Assembly (NCBI GenBank): GCA_002897935.1
Contig: BDTA01000079.1
Location: 1 to 50,667, forward strand
Source of the DNA: a bacterium BMS3Abin08
GTDB taxonomy: Bacteria > Nitrospirota > Thermodesulfovibrionia > Thermodesulfovibrionales > JdFR-85
Length of the DNA: 50,667 bases
Direction: 5' to 3'
Positions 34,576-42,584 of the stretch are shown here, piece by piece; position 1 is the stretch's first letter; each line of letters opens with the position of its first letter. Below the pieces are notes generated by a model. It saw only the letters and a program-made list of their open reading frames with translations. It was not told the origin of the DNA and made no database searches. The position numbers and the translations under genes are program-made.

Positions 34576-34917
34576 TCACCGAAGAAGACCGTGCAGAACC
34601 AATGTAAACTTACTCCCCTTATTATAAACACTTTCCACTTTTATATCACCCCCGTGCTCCTTTGCAATCTTCTTGGAGATTGCCAGACCAAGCCCGGTAC
34701 CCCGCGTCTTTGTTGTGTAGAAAGGATTAAAGATCTCCTCCAGATTCTCTTCCCTGATCCCTGTTCCATTGTCCTCCACGGAAAGCACCACCATTCCATC
34801 GGAGATCCCGGTCTTTATCAGTACACGCCCCTTCTCCCCCACCGCATCAAAGGAGTTGATGATGAGATTTATCAGTAGCTGCTTTATCTGGTTGTGATCC
34901 ATATCCACAACAGGCAC
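34576..34917 (-). pseudogene. Remnant of a sensor histidine kinase (HATPase domain)
   Basis: DHNQIKQLLINLIINSFDAV, VEDNGTGIREENLEEIFNPF, TTKTRGTGLGLAISKKIAKE and HGGDIKVES are the N, G1, F and G2 boxes of a histidine kinase ATPase domain. The dimerisation and sensor parts are missing upstream, and the 3' end runs in frame into the adjoining activator remnant, showing a deletion between the two genes of a former two-component system. Confidence 0.8.
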
Positions 34918-34979
34918 CCCGTTGGCAAGGGGTAAAGGGGAGATGAAAGGCGGTGTATTACAGTTACTGAAGATACTGA

Positions 34980-35522
34980 ATCATTGCAGGTTTACTTTTT
35001 ACAGCCTATTTTATTTTCAAGAAAGATACCCTCCTGATGCAGCTTGATCTCCTTTTTTCATTCCAGCGGCCGGGGTTGAAAATGTGGCAGGAGGGATACA
35101 TCTCTACGTTCCTCTATCAGAGCCATCCCTTCTTGCTTGTTCTTTCTTTTGTGGGAATTTATCAGGCCGTCAGGAAAAAAGACTTCAGGGTCCTGATCCC
35201 TTTATGGTTTTTTATTCTTGTAGTGGCTCTGAGCATTAAGAGGATAAGGTATATTATCCCCCTCTTACCCCTTTTCTCAATTTTGTCAGCATACGGCTTG
35301 TCCTTCCTGAAAAGGAGGGAGATACGGAGATATCTCGTCCTCTTGACGGTGACATCATCACTTGTTCTGCTTTATATTGCCTATATCCCCTTTTTAAAGG
35401 ATACAAGCATGGTGAACCTGAAAAGGGCCGGTGAGTTTCTTAATTCCACCGGGGCTGATTCCTGTGATGGGTCTCAGGCTTCATGGTTACAGTACCGCAG
35501 GCCACAGCCTCACGGGAGGTAG
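34980..35522 (+). pseudogene. Fragment of a GT39-type membrane glycosyltransferase
   Basis: Aligns along its length with about residues 285-440 of the intact protein at 38634: FQRPGLKMWQEGYISTFLYQ vs YQRPGLRRWGESFTSTFLFQ; IKRIRYIIPLLPLFSILSAY vs IKRIRYIIPLFPMLALMASY; LKRAGEFLNS vs LKNAGQFLNS. The N-terminal half and the last ~120 residues are absent and the frame ends soon after the homology. A decayed paralogue. Confidence 0.82.
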
Positions 35523-35636
35523 TGGACTTTTCAGATACATCCACCATCCTGGCCTTGGCCTCGCTATCTATGTGGGAAAGTTCGGACATTTCAGACTCTC
35601 ATTAATATGACACAGGTATTAAAGGGGCAAGGAGGG

Positions 35637-35685
35637 CAGCAAGAGCCCATTGCACTGCAAAGGGCTCTTGCTGTTAGAGTTTTTT
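35637..35685. terminator. Stem-loop with T-run at the rhodanese 3' end
   Basis: CAGCAAGAGCCC (35637-35648) pairs with GGGCTCTTGCTG (35662-35673), followed on the plus strand by TTTTTT at 35680. The stem also lies just past the minus-strand rhodanese stop, so it may act on both sides. Confidence 0.7.
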
Positions 35686-36628
35686 ATTTCGGGAATTTTG
35701 GGTATATGTTTGGCGGTACAATCGGGAGGTCGAGCCTGTTTGCATACTCCCTCATTGAACCATCGTAGTTCGATATGTGTTTATATCTCAGGAGTTCAGA
35801 CAACACAAACCAGCCAAGAGACGACCTTACGCCTGTGTTGCAGTATGCTATGACAGGTTTATTTCCTGTAACCCCAACCTTGGCAAATATTGCCTTTAAC
35901 TCAGCCTTGGACTTGAATGAGCCGTCCCTGTTGTTTGTCTCTTCAGGGCATGCTACATTTTTTGCTCCAGGAATGTGGCCGGTCCTTACCCACTTCTTTA
36001 TGCTATATTTTTTGCCCTTATAGTATGCAGCCGGGCGGCAATCAATAAAAATGCTTTTGCCAGTTGACAGTGCATAAAAAACATTTGGTGTAAGCTGGGC
36101 TCTTATCTTTGTGTTTGGTGGATATGATACATTGTAGTTTAATTTGGAAACGGAGGGAACTACTTTGGTCATTTCGCGTCTTTCTTTAATCCACTTACCC
36201 TTTGAGCCGTTCATTATGTGAAGGTTATTGACCTTCCAGAACTTGAGTGTCCAGTAAAAACGCGTTGCCTGGTCGATTTTACTAGCATAGATGATTATAT
36301 CTGTTTTTTTGGTCACGCCTAATTTCTTCATAACTGCCTTCACTTCAGTATAAGTCAGTATCATATGGTCAGACAATGGGTTAAATACCTCACTACCCCA
36401 TTTTATATGCACTGCACCTGGTATGTGACCCTTATCATAGCCTTTCTTGCTGACCTCTACCAGCCTTATCTCGGTTTGAGCAGGATTTCTGATGGTTTTC
36501 AGGTGCTTAGCTACGAAGTCCGTAGATACCACTACCCCTGAAAATTCTACTGCGTATACTGCCTGCGAGTAAACTGCTAAGGACATGAACAAAACAATGA
36601 CTAAGCTTGCTACTAATTTCTTTCTCAT
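35684..36628 (-). CDS. Exported double-rhodanese sulfurtransferase
   Basis: 314 residues. Signal peptide (KKLVASLVIVLFMSLAVYSQAVYA) then two rhodanese domains. The first (residues 30-160) has the CH2A-like YDKGHIPGAVHIKWG but the active-site loop reads ASKIDQATR with no Cys. The second has HIPGAKNVACPEETNN and the catalytic loop CNTGVRSS. The layout matches thiosulfate:cyanide/sulfur-carrier sulfurtransferases acting in the periplasm. RBS GGGAGGTAA before ATG 36628. Likely handles thiosulfate- or polysulfide-derived sulfane sulfur and fits the sulfur genes downstream. Confidence 0.9.
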   Translation of the reverse strand: MRKKLVASLVIVLFMSLAVYSQAVYAVEFSGVVVSTDFVAKHLKTIRNPAQTEIRLVEVSKKGYDKGHIPGAVHIKWGSEVFNPLSDHMILTYTEVKAVMKKLGVTKKTDIIIYASKIDQATRFYWTLKFWKVNNLHIMNGSKGKWIKERREMTKVVPSVSKLNYNVSYPPNTKIRAQLTPNVFYALSTGKSIFIDCRPAAYYKGKKYSIKKWVRTGHIPGAKNVACPEETNNRDGSFKSKAELKAIFAKVGVTGNKPVIAYCNTGVRSSLGWFVLSELLRYKHISNYDGSMREYANRLDLPIVPPNIYPKFPK

Positions 36629-36848
36629 AAGTTACCTCCCAAAACGTTCCCTCATAGAGGGAGTTCATAATCCAGGTTTTCAAGTGATAATACAACTACC
36701 TCAACTATTATTCCTTACCTCCTTTCTTTCATTATCCCGGCTAAGTGCCAGGATGTACTATAATTAAGTACTAAATACCCACGAACTACAGAATTGAGAA
36801 CGTAACTTAATATCTGGAGCCTCTTTAGAATTTGCTCTACTATAAATT

Positions 36849-36877
36849 GTATAAAACATACACTATACGTTTGTCAA
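36849..36877 (-). promoter_or_regulatory. Sigma-70-type promoter of the rhodanese gene
   Basis: Minus strand: TTGACA (36877-36872), 17-base spacer, TTATAC (36854-36849). It lies about 220 bases before the start codon. Palindromic GTAC/AGTACT sequences at 36755-36770 lie in the leader. Confidence 0.6.
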
Positions 36878-36928
36878 GGAAAATATTTAGAGGTGAGCAC
36901 TAAGCATGGTCCATGCACTCGGCAGGGT

Positions 36929-37120
36929 TTAGTCCTCATACTCATCCTTTCACTCATCTCCTGTACAGTAAACCCGTCACAGGTGAGAGGGAATTGACGC
37001 TTGTGTCCGAGTCTCAGGAGATCGAGATGGGGTGGGAAGCTGCACCGTCCCTTAACTGGGCATACGGGGGAGTTTCATGATCCGGCACTTAAACAATACC
37101 TTGAAGGAAGGGATCGATAA
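36929..37120 (+). pseudogene. Broken M48-family lipoprotein metallopeptidase (N-terminal remnant)
   Basis: Across shifting frames it reads LVLILILSLISCTVNP (lipobox LISC), VTGERELTLVSESQEIEMGW, then DPALKQYLEG, the opening of a LoiP/BepA-like M48 lipoprotein. At least two frameshifts and a stop interrupt it, and the HExxH catalytic part is gone. Confidence 0.65.
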
Positions 37121-37150
37121 AGGATTCTACTATAAATGAGGACGGCATTT

Positions 37151-37375
37151 ATGAAGTTTGATAAAACACTGACGTTAAAGGGCTTGTCGGCCGCAGGGCC
37201 AGTATAATCACGTTTAATACCCTTGAGCATATGCTCGAAGGAGAAAAACTCTGAGTGATAACAAATGACATTGCAATGAGAGAAAGCATTTCTTCAAACT
37301 GTGATGCGCTTGGGATATAAGCTGTTGGGAGCGAAAGAGGATGAAGGGATATTATCATTTATCATTCAGAAATAA
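37151..37375 (+). pseudogene. Broken TusA-like sulfur carrier
   Basis: Frame 1 gives MKFDKTLTLKGLSAAGPV then stops; a second frame continues FNTLEHMLEGEKL, a stop, VITNDIAMRESISSNCDALG; a third gives LGYKLLGAKEDEGILSFII and the true end. This is the complete TusA fold with the CPxP motif lost (SAAGPV), one in-frame stop and two frameshifts. It lies directly before the DsrF/H/E-like genes, so it was probably their original first gene. Confidence 0.72.
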
Positions 37376-37449
37376 ACGATTCCAGCAGACTGGAATGCCC
37401 TCCCCGGCATGCCCGTTGCCATATTCGGGGCAGCGGGCAATTTTTCTTT

Positions 37450-37478
37450 TTGACTTTATTGTAAAAATACTGTAACAT
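37450..37478 (+). promoter_or_regulatory. Candidate promoter of the DsrF/H/E-like genes
   Basis: TTGACT (37450-37455), 17-base spacer, TAACAT (37473-37478), 38 bases before the first start codon. TATACT at 37492 is an alternative -10 box. Confidence 0.45.
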
Positions 37479-37515
37479 TTATCTTGCATGATATACTGCA
37501 GTAAAGGAGGAACAA

Positions 37516-37788
37516 ATGGGGAAGAAAATTACCGTTCTTGTCAGGGACAGGCAGGGTGAGGCCTTGAGGATGGCTGTGGGTATTACCCTTCTCGATGATG
37601 TTATTGATGTATACGTGCTGGACAGAAAGGTGGAAGAGACAGAAGACAATACCATGAATATTGAAATGATGAAGGATCTGGATATGAAAGTCTACACAAA
37701 TTGCAAAGACAATGAGGGTTTGGAGTATCTCTCTACCGAGGAGATAGCACAGAAACTTCTTGGATACGATCATATACTGCCGTATTAA
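37516..37788 (+). CDS. DsrF/TusC-like small protein of the DsrEFH superfamily
   Basis: 90 residues: KKITVLVRDRQGEALRMAVG, TLLDDVIDVYVLDRKVEETE, MKDLDMKVYTNCKDNEGL and a C-terminal YDHILPY, the alpha/beta layout of DsrF/TusC proteins. Sequence similarity to TusC is distant. With the next two genes it forms an F-H-E-like set, known from sulfur relay (TusBCD) and sulfur oxidisers (DsrEFH). RBS AAAGGAGG before ATG 37516. Confidence 0.65.
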   Translation: MGKKITVLVRDRQGEALRMAVGITLLDDVIDVYVLDRKVEETEDNTMNIEMMKDLDMKVYTNCKDNEGLEYLSTEEIAQKLLGYDHILPY

Positions 37789-37956
37789 AAAGTTATAAAA
37801 GTTCACCGACGAGAACGCAGAGAGAACGAAATAAACAATAAACTAATAGAATTTGGTTTGAAAAAATATTATTTCTTATTTTAAAATCTCTGCGAACTCA
37901 GCGATCTCTGCGGTAGGCTGAATTATTTAAAAATTTAACTGAGAGAGGTGAATGCT

Positions 37957-38124
37957 ATGAAGATTTTGTACATTTTAAAACAGGACCCTGATGAAACATT
38001 AAATAAGATTATGGAAGAACACAAGAAGTCAAATGAGATTACAGTTGTGGACCTGAGAGAAAACAAAAACTATGATCAGATTGTTGATCTTATTACCTCC
38101 AGTGATAAGGTTATTCCCTGGTGA
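37957..38124 (+). CDS. DsrH/TusB-like small protein (55 aa)
   Basis: 55 residues: MKILYILKQDPDETLNKIME, EITVVDLRENKNYDQIVDLI and the end SSDKVIPW, which matches the C-terminal KV-x-x-W pattern of TusB/DsrH. No cysteine is present, although the DsrH active cysteine lies early in the canonical protein, so catalytic transfer is doubtful. GAGAGGTG ribosome-binding site before ATG 37957. It sits between the F-like and E-like genes. Confidence 0.65.
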   Translation: MKILYILKQDPDETLNKIMEEHKKSNEITVVDLRENKNYDQIVDLITSSDKVIPW

Positions 38125-38171
38125 TCTGTGGCTGAATAATTACAAATAAAAAACTCAGGAGGAGAGTAAAG

Positions 38172-38474
38172 ATGAAACTCGGAATATTGGTTAATACGGA
38201 TAAACAACTTGAAGACATTATAGGATTTACAAAGGCTGCCCTATCTAAAGGCCATGAGGTTATCATATTTGCCATGGATGAAGGGACAAAATTACTTGAA
38301 AATCCCTCTTGTATCGAGTTACATAACCTCCAGGGTGTTACAATGAGTTTTTGTGACCATAGCGCAAAGGGACTGGGGGTTAAGACTGAAGGGCTACCAG
38401 AGGGGATTGTCTGTGGCAGCCAGTATAATAACGCAGCCATGAGCCATGATGCCGACAAAATGATCGTTCTTTAG
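38172..38474 (+). CDS. DsrE/TusD-like sulfur-transfer protein
   Basis: 100 residues: KLGILVNTDKQLEDIIGFTK, SKGHEVIIFAMDEGTKLLEN, and the active-site region VTMSFCDHSAKGLGV where the Cys followed by a Ser-Ala-Lys helix matches the reactive Cys of DsrE/TusD. RBS AGGAGGAG before ATG 38172. Likely accepts persulfide sulfur from a TusA-type protein and passes it on; the nearby TusA at 41906 could serve since the adjacent tusA is broken. Confidence 0.75.
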   Translation: MKLGILVNTDKQLEDIIGFTKAALSKGHEVIIFAMDEGTKLLENPSCIELHNLQGVTMSFCDHSAKGLGVKTEGLPEGIVCGSQYNNAAMSHDADKMIVL

Positions 38475-38633
38475 AGTTGTTGAAAGTGGCAATTTGTGGT
38501 ACTGCCACAAGGAATTATCCGAAAGAAGCAGGAGTTGTTATTTTTTGATTGATAGGGAGGCATTTAATGCCTCCCTTGAAAACAGAATCAATCCTCCTTC
38601 CTTATTCCGGTTAGCATCAGAAACAATCGATAG

Positions 38634-40331
38634 ATGGATACCAGGCAATCCAACCTTAAAACTGTTGATTATCTACTGATAATCTCCTTACTCACCCTAT
38701 TTACACCCCTCGTGCTTTTTGTATATCGTTCTCTTGATGATAATAGGCTAACCAGTTGGAAATGGGTATTTGCCAACATGGATGCAGGCAGGATTTTTTT
38801 AATCCTTGTTCCCGGCATCATGCTTGCCTATCTGATATCCAGAATTTCTTTTTTTGAGCGCAACCCAACATTGCTTTTTCTCTCTTCTTTTGTGATTGCA
38901 GCCGCCTTCTGGAGAGAACCTGAAGTAATAGTGGATACTTCAAGATATTTTACTCAGGCCAAGCATCTGGAGATGTACGGAATCGGATATTTCATCAGTG
39001 AATGGGGAAAAGATATTGTGGTCTGGACCGACTTGCCACTTGTTCCTTTCCTGTACGGTCTTATCTTTAAGTTCCTTGGGGAATCCAGGCTTTACATCCA
39101 GATATTCACAACCCTTCTATATTCTCTGACCCTTGTACTCACATATATGATCGGGAAGACTCTCTGGGACGAAGATACAGGTTTTTATGCCGGGCTGCTC
39201 CTGTTAGGTATCCCCTACCTCTTTACCCAGGTGCCGCTTATGCTTGTTGATGTCCCTACGATGTTCTTCCTTACACTCTCGGTTTTTACCTTTATTAAAG
39301 CACTAAGTCAAGGCGGATTAAAGATGACGGCCATTTCGTCCGTTGCCCTGTTCCTTGCTTTTTTCTCCAAGTATTCAACATGGCTGATGCTTTCAGTCCT
39401 AACCGTAATATTTGTAGTTTACCTGAGAATGGATGCAAAAACGACCATCAAACGTGCCGGTGCAATTGCACTCGTATCCCTCTTTCTTATAGGGGTGGCA
39501 ATCATTTTTAAATATGATGTCATTTCAGAGCAGATCCGTCTTCTTATGAGCTATCAACGTCCCGGGCTCAGACGCTGGGGGGAGAGTTTTACTTCAACCT
39601 TTCTCTTTCAGATCCACCCATTTATTACTGTAGCAGCCTTATATTCCCTCTATGTCGCATTCAGAAAAAGGGATCTGAAATATATGATCGTAAGCTATCT
39701 GATCTTGCTTGTCGTTTTGTTTCAGATAAAGAGGATACGATACATTATACCTTTATTTCCGATGTTGGCATTAATGGCCTCGTATGGACTTAGGGAAATC
39801 AGGAGTAGAGACATTAGAAAATTCATTGTCTTTTGTATTATAACCTCCTCACTTGTGTTTGCCCTCTCTGCATACCTCCCCTTTTTGCAAAGGATAAGTA
39901 CAATAAACCTGAAAAATGCAGGTCAATTCCTGAATTCTCTTGACGTTGAGGATATCGAAGTATTCACCCTCCCTCAGAAACGATCCGTTGTCAACCCGGC
40001 AGCTGCCGTACCTGTTCTTGATCTCTTCACAGATAAGAGGATTTTATATGATTATAAAAAAAATATGAGGTTTGGACCTCGTCTATCGAAGAGAAGGCTC
40101 CAAAAATCATCCCTCAGGTTCACATGGGAATATAAAAACCCTGAATATTATACTGATAGTAATAAATATACAGGAAACAATATGGCTGTAGTGGTAATAT
40201 CGGATGACCCGGGCCAGCCCCTTCCGAACTATATTGAGGAGATGAAAAGAAAAGACCTTATCTCCAAAGTATTTAAAATCTCAACAGGGATATTTCGGTA
40301 TAGAACCATTGTAACGGTCTATTCCGAGTGA
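38634..40331 (+). CDS. GT39/ArnT-like membrane glycosyltransferase
   Basis: 565 residues with about eleven hydrophobic helices of a GT-C transferase: YLLIISLLTLFTPLVLFVYR, IFLILVPGIMLAYLISR, GKTLWDEDTGFYAGLLLLGI, LMLVDVPTMFFLTLSVFTFI, LIGVAIIFKYDV, and a soluble C-terminal domain from residue 440. The PMT_2/ArnT pattern of an acidic residue in the first periplasmic loop (EPEVIVDTSRYF) is present. It should move a sugar from a lipid carrier to a protein or lipid outside the membrane. The target is unknown. No clear ribosome-binding site at ATG 38634. A truncated paralogue lies at 34980. Confidence 0.8.
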   Translation: MDTRQSNLKTVDYLLIISLLTLFTPLVLFVYRSLDDNRLTSWKWVFANMDAGRIFLILVPGIMLAYLISRISFFERNPTLLFLSSFVIAAAFWREPEVIVDTSRYFTQAKHLEMYGIGYFISEWGKDIVVWTDLPLVPFLYGLIFKFLGESRLYIQIFTTLLYSLTLVLTYMIGKTLWDEDTGFYAGLLLLGIPYLFTQVPLMLVDVPTMFFLTLSVFTFIKALSQGGLKMTAISSVALFLAFFSKYSTWLMLSVLTVIFVVYLRMDAKTTIKRAGAIALVSLFLIGVAIIFKYDVISEQIRLLMSYQRPGLRRWGESFTSTFLFQIHPFITVAALYSLYVAFRKRDLKYMIVSYLILLVVLFQIKRIRYIIPLFPMLALMASYGLREIRSRDIRKFIVFCIITSSLVFALSAYLPFLQRISTINLKNAGQFLNSLDVEDIEVFTLPQKRSVVNPAAAVPVLDLFTDKRILYDYKKNMRFGPRLSKRRLQKSSLRFTWEYKNPEYYTDSNKYTGNNMAVVVISDDPGQPLPNYIEEMKRKDLISKVFKISTGIFRYRTIVTVYSE

Positions 40332-40530
40332 GGTGCATCTCTGTCCGGGTTAGGAGCTTGACTTTTTTTTAAAACATTAGGTAAATTGACTATAGCTCAT
40401 TTCTGGCTTGCTAAATTTTATGAAATTTTTTGAAAAGGGGGTGAAAATAATTTACTAACAGGCCGGCGAAGACTTCCGACAGGCAAAATTCAAAGGCTTT
40501 TGAAAGGCAAAAATTAAAGTATAGGAGAAG

Positions 40531-41877
40531 ATGACTATGGAAGAGAAAAGGAACGCAATCTGTGCCTTTATAGTCGCAGGCGTGCTCATCCTTATTAGTC
40601 TGTTGTATTACGAGGCAAATGTTTACTACATCTATCTTGTGGTATATATCTGGTTTGGTGTTGCTTATGGGTTGCTACTTCAGTATGGAAGATTCTGTTT
40701 TGCATCAGCATTCAGGGATTTGTTCGCAATAGGTGTCCCAAGAATGATTGTGGGTATCATCATTGCGATGACTGTCTTTTCCTTAGTGACTGCTTTACTG
40801 ACGGCCAACAAAATGGGCACCTTTCATCCAGGTCCATTAGGAATTCACGAGGTCATTGGGGGTTTCATCTTTGGTATAGGGATGGTCCTTGCTGGTGGAT
40901 GTGCCTCCGGGACATTGTATAAGACCGGCGAAGGGAATGGTACATCACTCCTTGCATTATTAGGGATAGTCTTTTCTCAGGCGATACTGGTGAATACGTC
41001 GTTATTTGACAAATTCCTTAAGGGCTATGCCTTCAAACTACCCACCATCACATTAGCTAAAACAAAGGTTATATCAGAAATGTTCCCTGGCAGTGCAAAA
41101 TATTTCGTGGGCAATTTCCTGATAAATACCGTAATACCCTCGATTCTCCTGATCCTGGTGGTTTATCTCTTCTGGTTCAGGAAGGGCTTTATGAAGAGAA
41201 GGATGAAAAAGAAAAAGACTGGTGGCAAGACACTCGGTGGTGAGTTTGCAGGCCTCTGGGGCCTGATGATGGCATCTAAAAGGACTTCTATCGCAGGGGT
41301 GCTTATCGGCATAGTTTCAGGCCTTCATGTATGGACAATGAAGGGGATGCAGGTCAAGTTTGGCGCCAGCAACTTTGGCTATCTTCTTACAAGAATGGGA
41401 CATGTTGCAGATGTATCAAGCAGGGGGACTGTCTTTGATCCGGGCTATTGGTATATTACCACTCAGGAGGCACAGGTTGGCGCATGGGTATTTGAGAAAT
41501 TGGGGTTTAACATGCGTCACAATGTATTCTTTGGTGTAATGAATGGTGTACCTGAACTCTGGCGTAATCCTGCACTCTGGATGTCTATTGGTATTATCGG
41601 TGGTTCCATGATGATGGCACTGTTAAATAAGGAGTTTGCCATAAAGCTGCCCAAGGGAGAGCTTATCGTATGGGGCCTTCTTGGCGGCATAGGCATGGGT
41701 ATAGGCGCAAGGGTGGCCCTTGGATGTAACATTGGCGCTTTCTTTATAAGGATAGCCGGTGGTGACCCTGGTGGCTGGTTGTTTGGGATCGGAATGGTTT
41801 TAGGTTCATATGTTTCTGTTAAGTTCTTTAACTGGTGGACAGCAAGGAAGATGGCAACAGAAATGGAGGCATTTTAA
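40531..41877 (+). CDS. YeeE/YedE-family thiosulfate transporter (TsuA-like)
   Basis: 448 residues, about ten membrane helices in two repeats. Family signatures: YGRFCFASAFRD near residue 50, GGCASGTLYKTGEGNG near 128, and ARVALGCNIGAFF near 400, which carry the conserved pore cysteines. TsuA-type proteins import thiosulfate. The gene is followed 28 bases later by a TusA-like gene, the typical TsuA-TsuB (YeeE-YeeD) pairing. RBS TAGGAG before ATG 40531 (an ATG two codons later is equally spaced). Upstream 200 bases contain short direct repeats but no recognised riboswitch. Confidence 0.88.
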   Translation: MTMEEKRNAICAFIVAGVLILISLLYYEANVYYIYLVVYIWFGVAYGLLLQYGRFCFASAFRDLFAIGVPRMIVGIIIAMTVFSLVTALLTANKMGTFHPGPLGIHEVIGGFIFGIGMVLAGGCASGTLYKTGEGNGTSLLALLGIVFSQAILVNTSLFDKFLKGYAFKLPTITLAKTKVISEMFPGSAKYFVGNFLINTVIPSILLILVVYLFWFRKGFMKRRMKKKKTGGKTLGGEFAGLWGLMMASKRTSIAGVLIGIVSGLHVWTMKGMQVKFGASNFGYLLTRMGHVADVSSRGTVFDPGYWYITTQEAQVGAWVFEKLGFNMRHNVFFGVMNGVPELWRNPALWMSIGIIGGSMMMALLNKEFAIKLPKGELIVWGLLGGIGMGIGARVALGCNIGAFFIRIAGGDPGGWLFGIGMVLGSYVSVKFFNWWTARKMATEMEAF

Positions 41878-41905
41878 TAATTAATCTAAAAGGAGGAATG
41901 TACAA

Positions 41906-42157
41906 ATGGCTATGAAGTTCGAGAAGAAAGGTGACGGAGGTTATCTGCTGGATATATGCGGTTATGTCTGTCCGCATCCCCAGATTTACACGAAACAGGC
42001 ACTTGGCAAGATTGAATCAGGTGACCATCTTGAGGTTGTCTTTGATAATCCGTCCTCTGCAGAGTCAATATCCCAGATGTGTGAGCAGAGGGGTGATGAG
42101 ATTATTGAGAAGAAACGTGAAGGTGGAAAGTTCACCTTTGTTATCGAAAAAGGATAA
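41906..42157 (+). CDS. tusA: TusA/YeeD-family sulfur carrier
   Basis: 83 residues: LLDICGYVCPHPQIYTKQAL contains the CPxP motif with the reactive Cys, then ESGDHLEVVFDNPSSAESIS and IEKKREGGKFTFVIEKG, the full beta-alpha-beta-alpha-beta-beta fold. In YeeE-YeeD pairs the TusA-like partner draws thiosulfate sulfur off the transporter. RBS AAAGGAGGAATG before ATG 41906. It may also feed DsrE at 38172, whose own tusA is broken. Confidence 0.92.
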   Translation: MAMKFEKKGDGGYLLDICGYVCPHPQIYTKQALGKIESGDHLEVVFDNPSSAESISQMCEQRGDEIIEKKREGGKFTFVIEKG

Positions 42158-42247
42158 TTTACTTGCAAATTATGCTTTTTAATTGAAATCCTGTGTTGAG
42201 GCAATGCCTCTTTAAATAAAATCCTTGAAAGTAAGGAGAAAGGGATT

Positions 42248-42553
42248 ATGATAAAAACTGACTTAGCAGTCATAATAATGATCACTATAGCGGCAATGGC
42301 ATTCCTTCTGGGTTATAGCCTCTCCCCGAGTGGTGCACCAGGTAAAAAAGCAGCGGTAGCAGCAGTTGGAGGCTACGGCGAGGGCGGAGGCTACGGCGAG
42401 GGCGGAGGTTATGGCGAGGGCGGAGGCTACGACGAAGGCGGAGGATACGGTAATGCCGGTGGTGATGATACCGGAGGATACGGTAATGCCGGTGATGATG
42501 ATACCGGAGGATACGGTAATGCCGGTGGTGATGATACCGGAGGCTACCGCTGA
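42248..42553 (+). CDS. Membrane-anchored Gly/Tyr/Asp repeat protein, unknown
   Basis: 101 residues, no family recognised. N-terminal anchor TDLAVIIMITIAAMAFLLGY, a short Lys/Ala linker, then four GGGYGE units (one reads GGGYDE) and three GGYGNAGGDDT units, ending GGYR. No cysteine. The acidic, aromatic, glycine-rich tail is presumably outside the membrane, unstructured, and could bind cations or a surface. RBS AAGGAG before ATG 42248. It lies between tusA and a universal stress protein gene, so it may be made with the thiosulfate system. Confidence 0.7.
   Translation: MIKTDLAVIIMITIAAMAFLLGYSLSPSGAPGKKAAVAAVGGYGEGGGYGEGGGYGEGGGYDEGGGYGNAGGDDTGGYGNAGDDDTGGYGNAGGDDTGGYR
42371..42547 (+). repeat. 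18-bp and 33-bp coding tandem repeats
   Basis: First block: about four units of GGAGGCTACGGCGAGGGC (18 bp). Second block: three 33-bp units of the form GGAGGATACGGTAATGCCGG followed by TGATGATACC. All unit lengths are multiples of three, so copy number can change without breaking the frame. Confidence 0.85.
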
Positions 42554-42584
42554 TAACCCGATAAAGATTTTCAGAGGAAGGGAT

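Noticed and set aside
37149-37358. Minus-strand frame over the broken tusA
   Set aside because: It is antisense to a recognisable TusA remnant and has no similarity or start signal of its own.
40340-40530. Possible riboswitch upstream of the YeeE/YedE transporter
   Set aside because: Only short direct repeats (AGGCAAAATT, AGGCAAAAATT) and a 6-bp hairpin were seen; nothing matched a known aptamer core, and the TTGAC-N6-like sequence near 40387 lacks a good second half.
42366-42584. Upstream in-frame extension of the universal stress protein through the repeat region
   Set aside because: The frame stays open only because the repeat units are multiples of three; the peptide (MPVVMIPEDT units) is the out-of-frame reading of the Gly/Tyr repeat gene, and ATG 42585 has a good ribosome-binding site.
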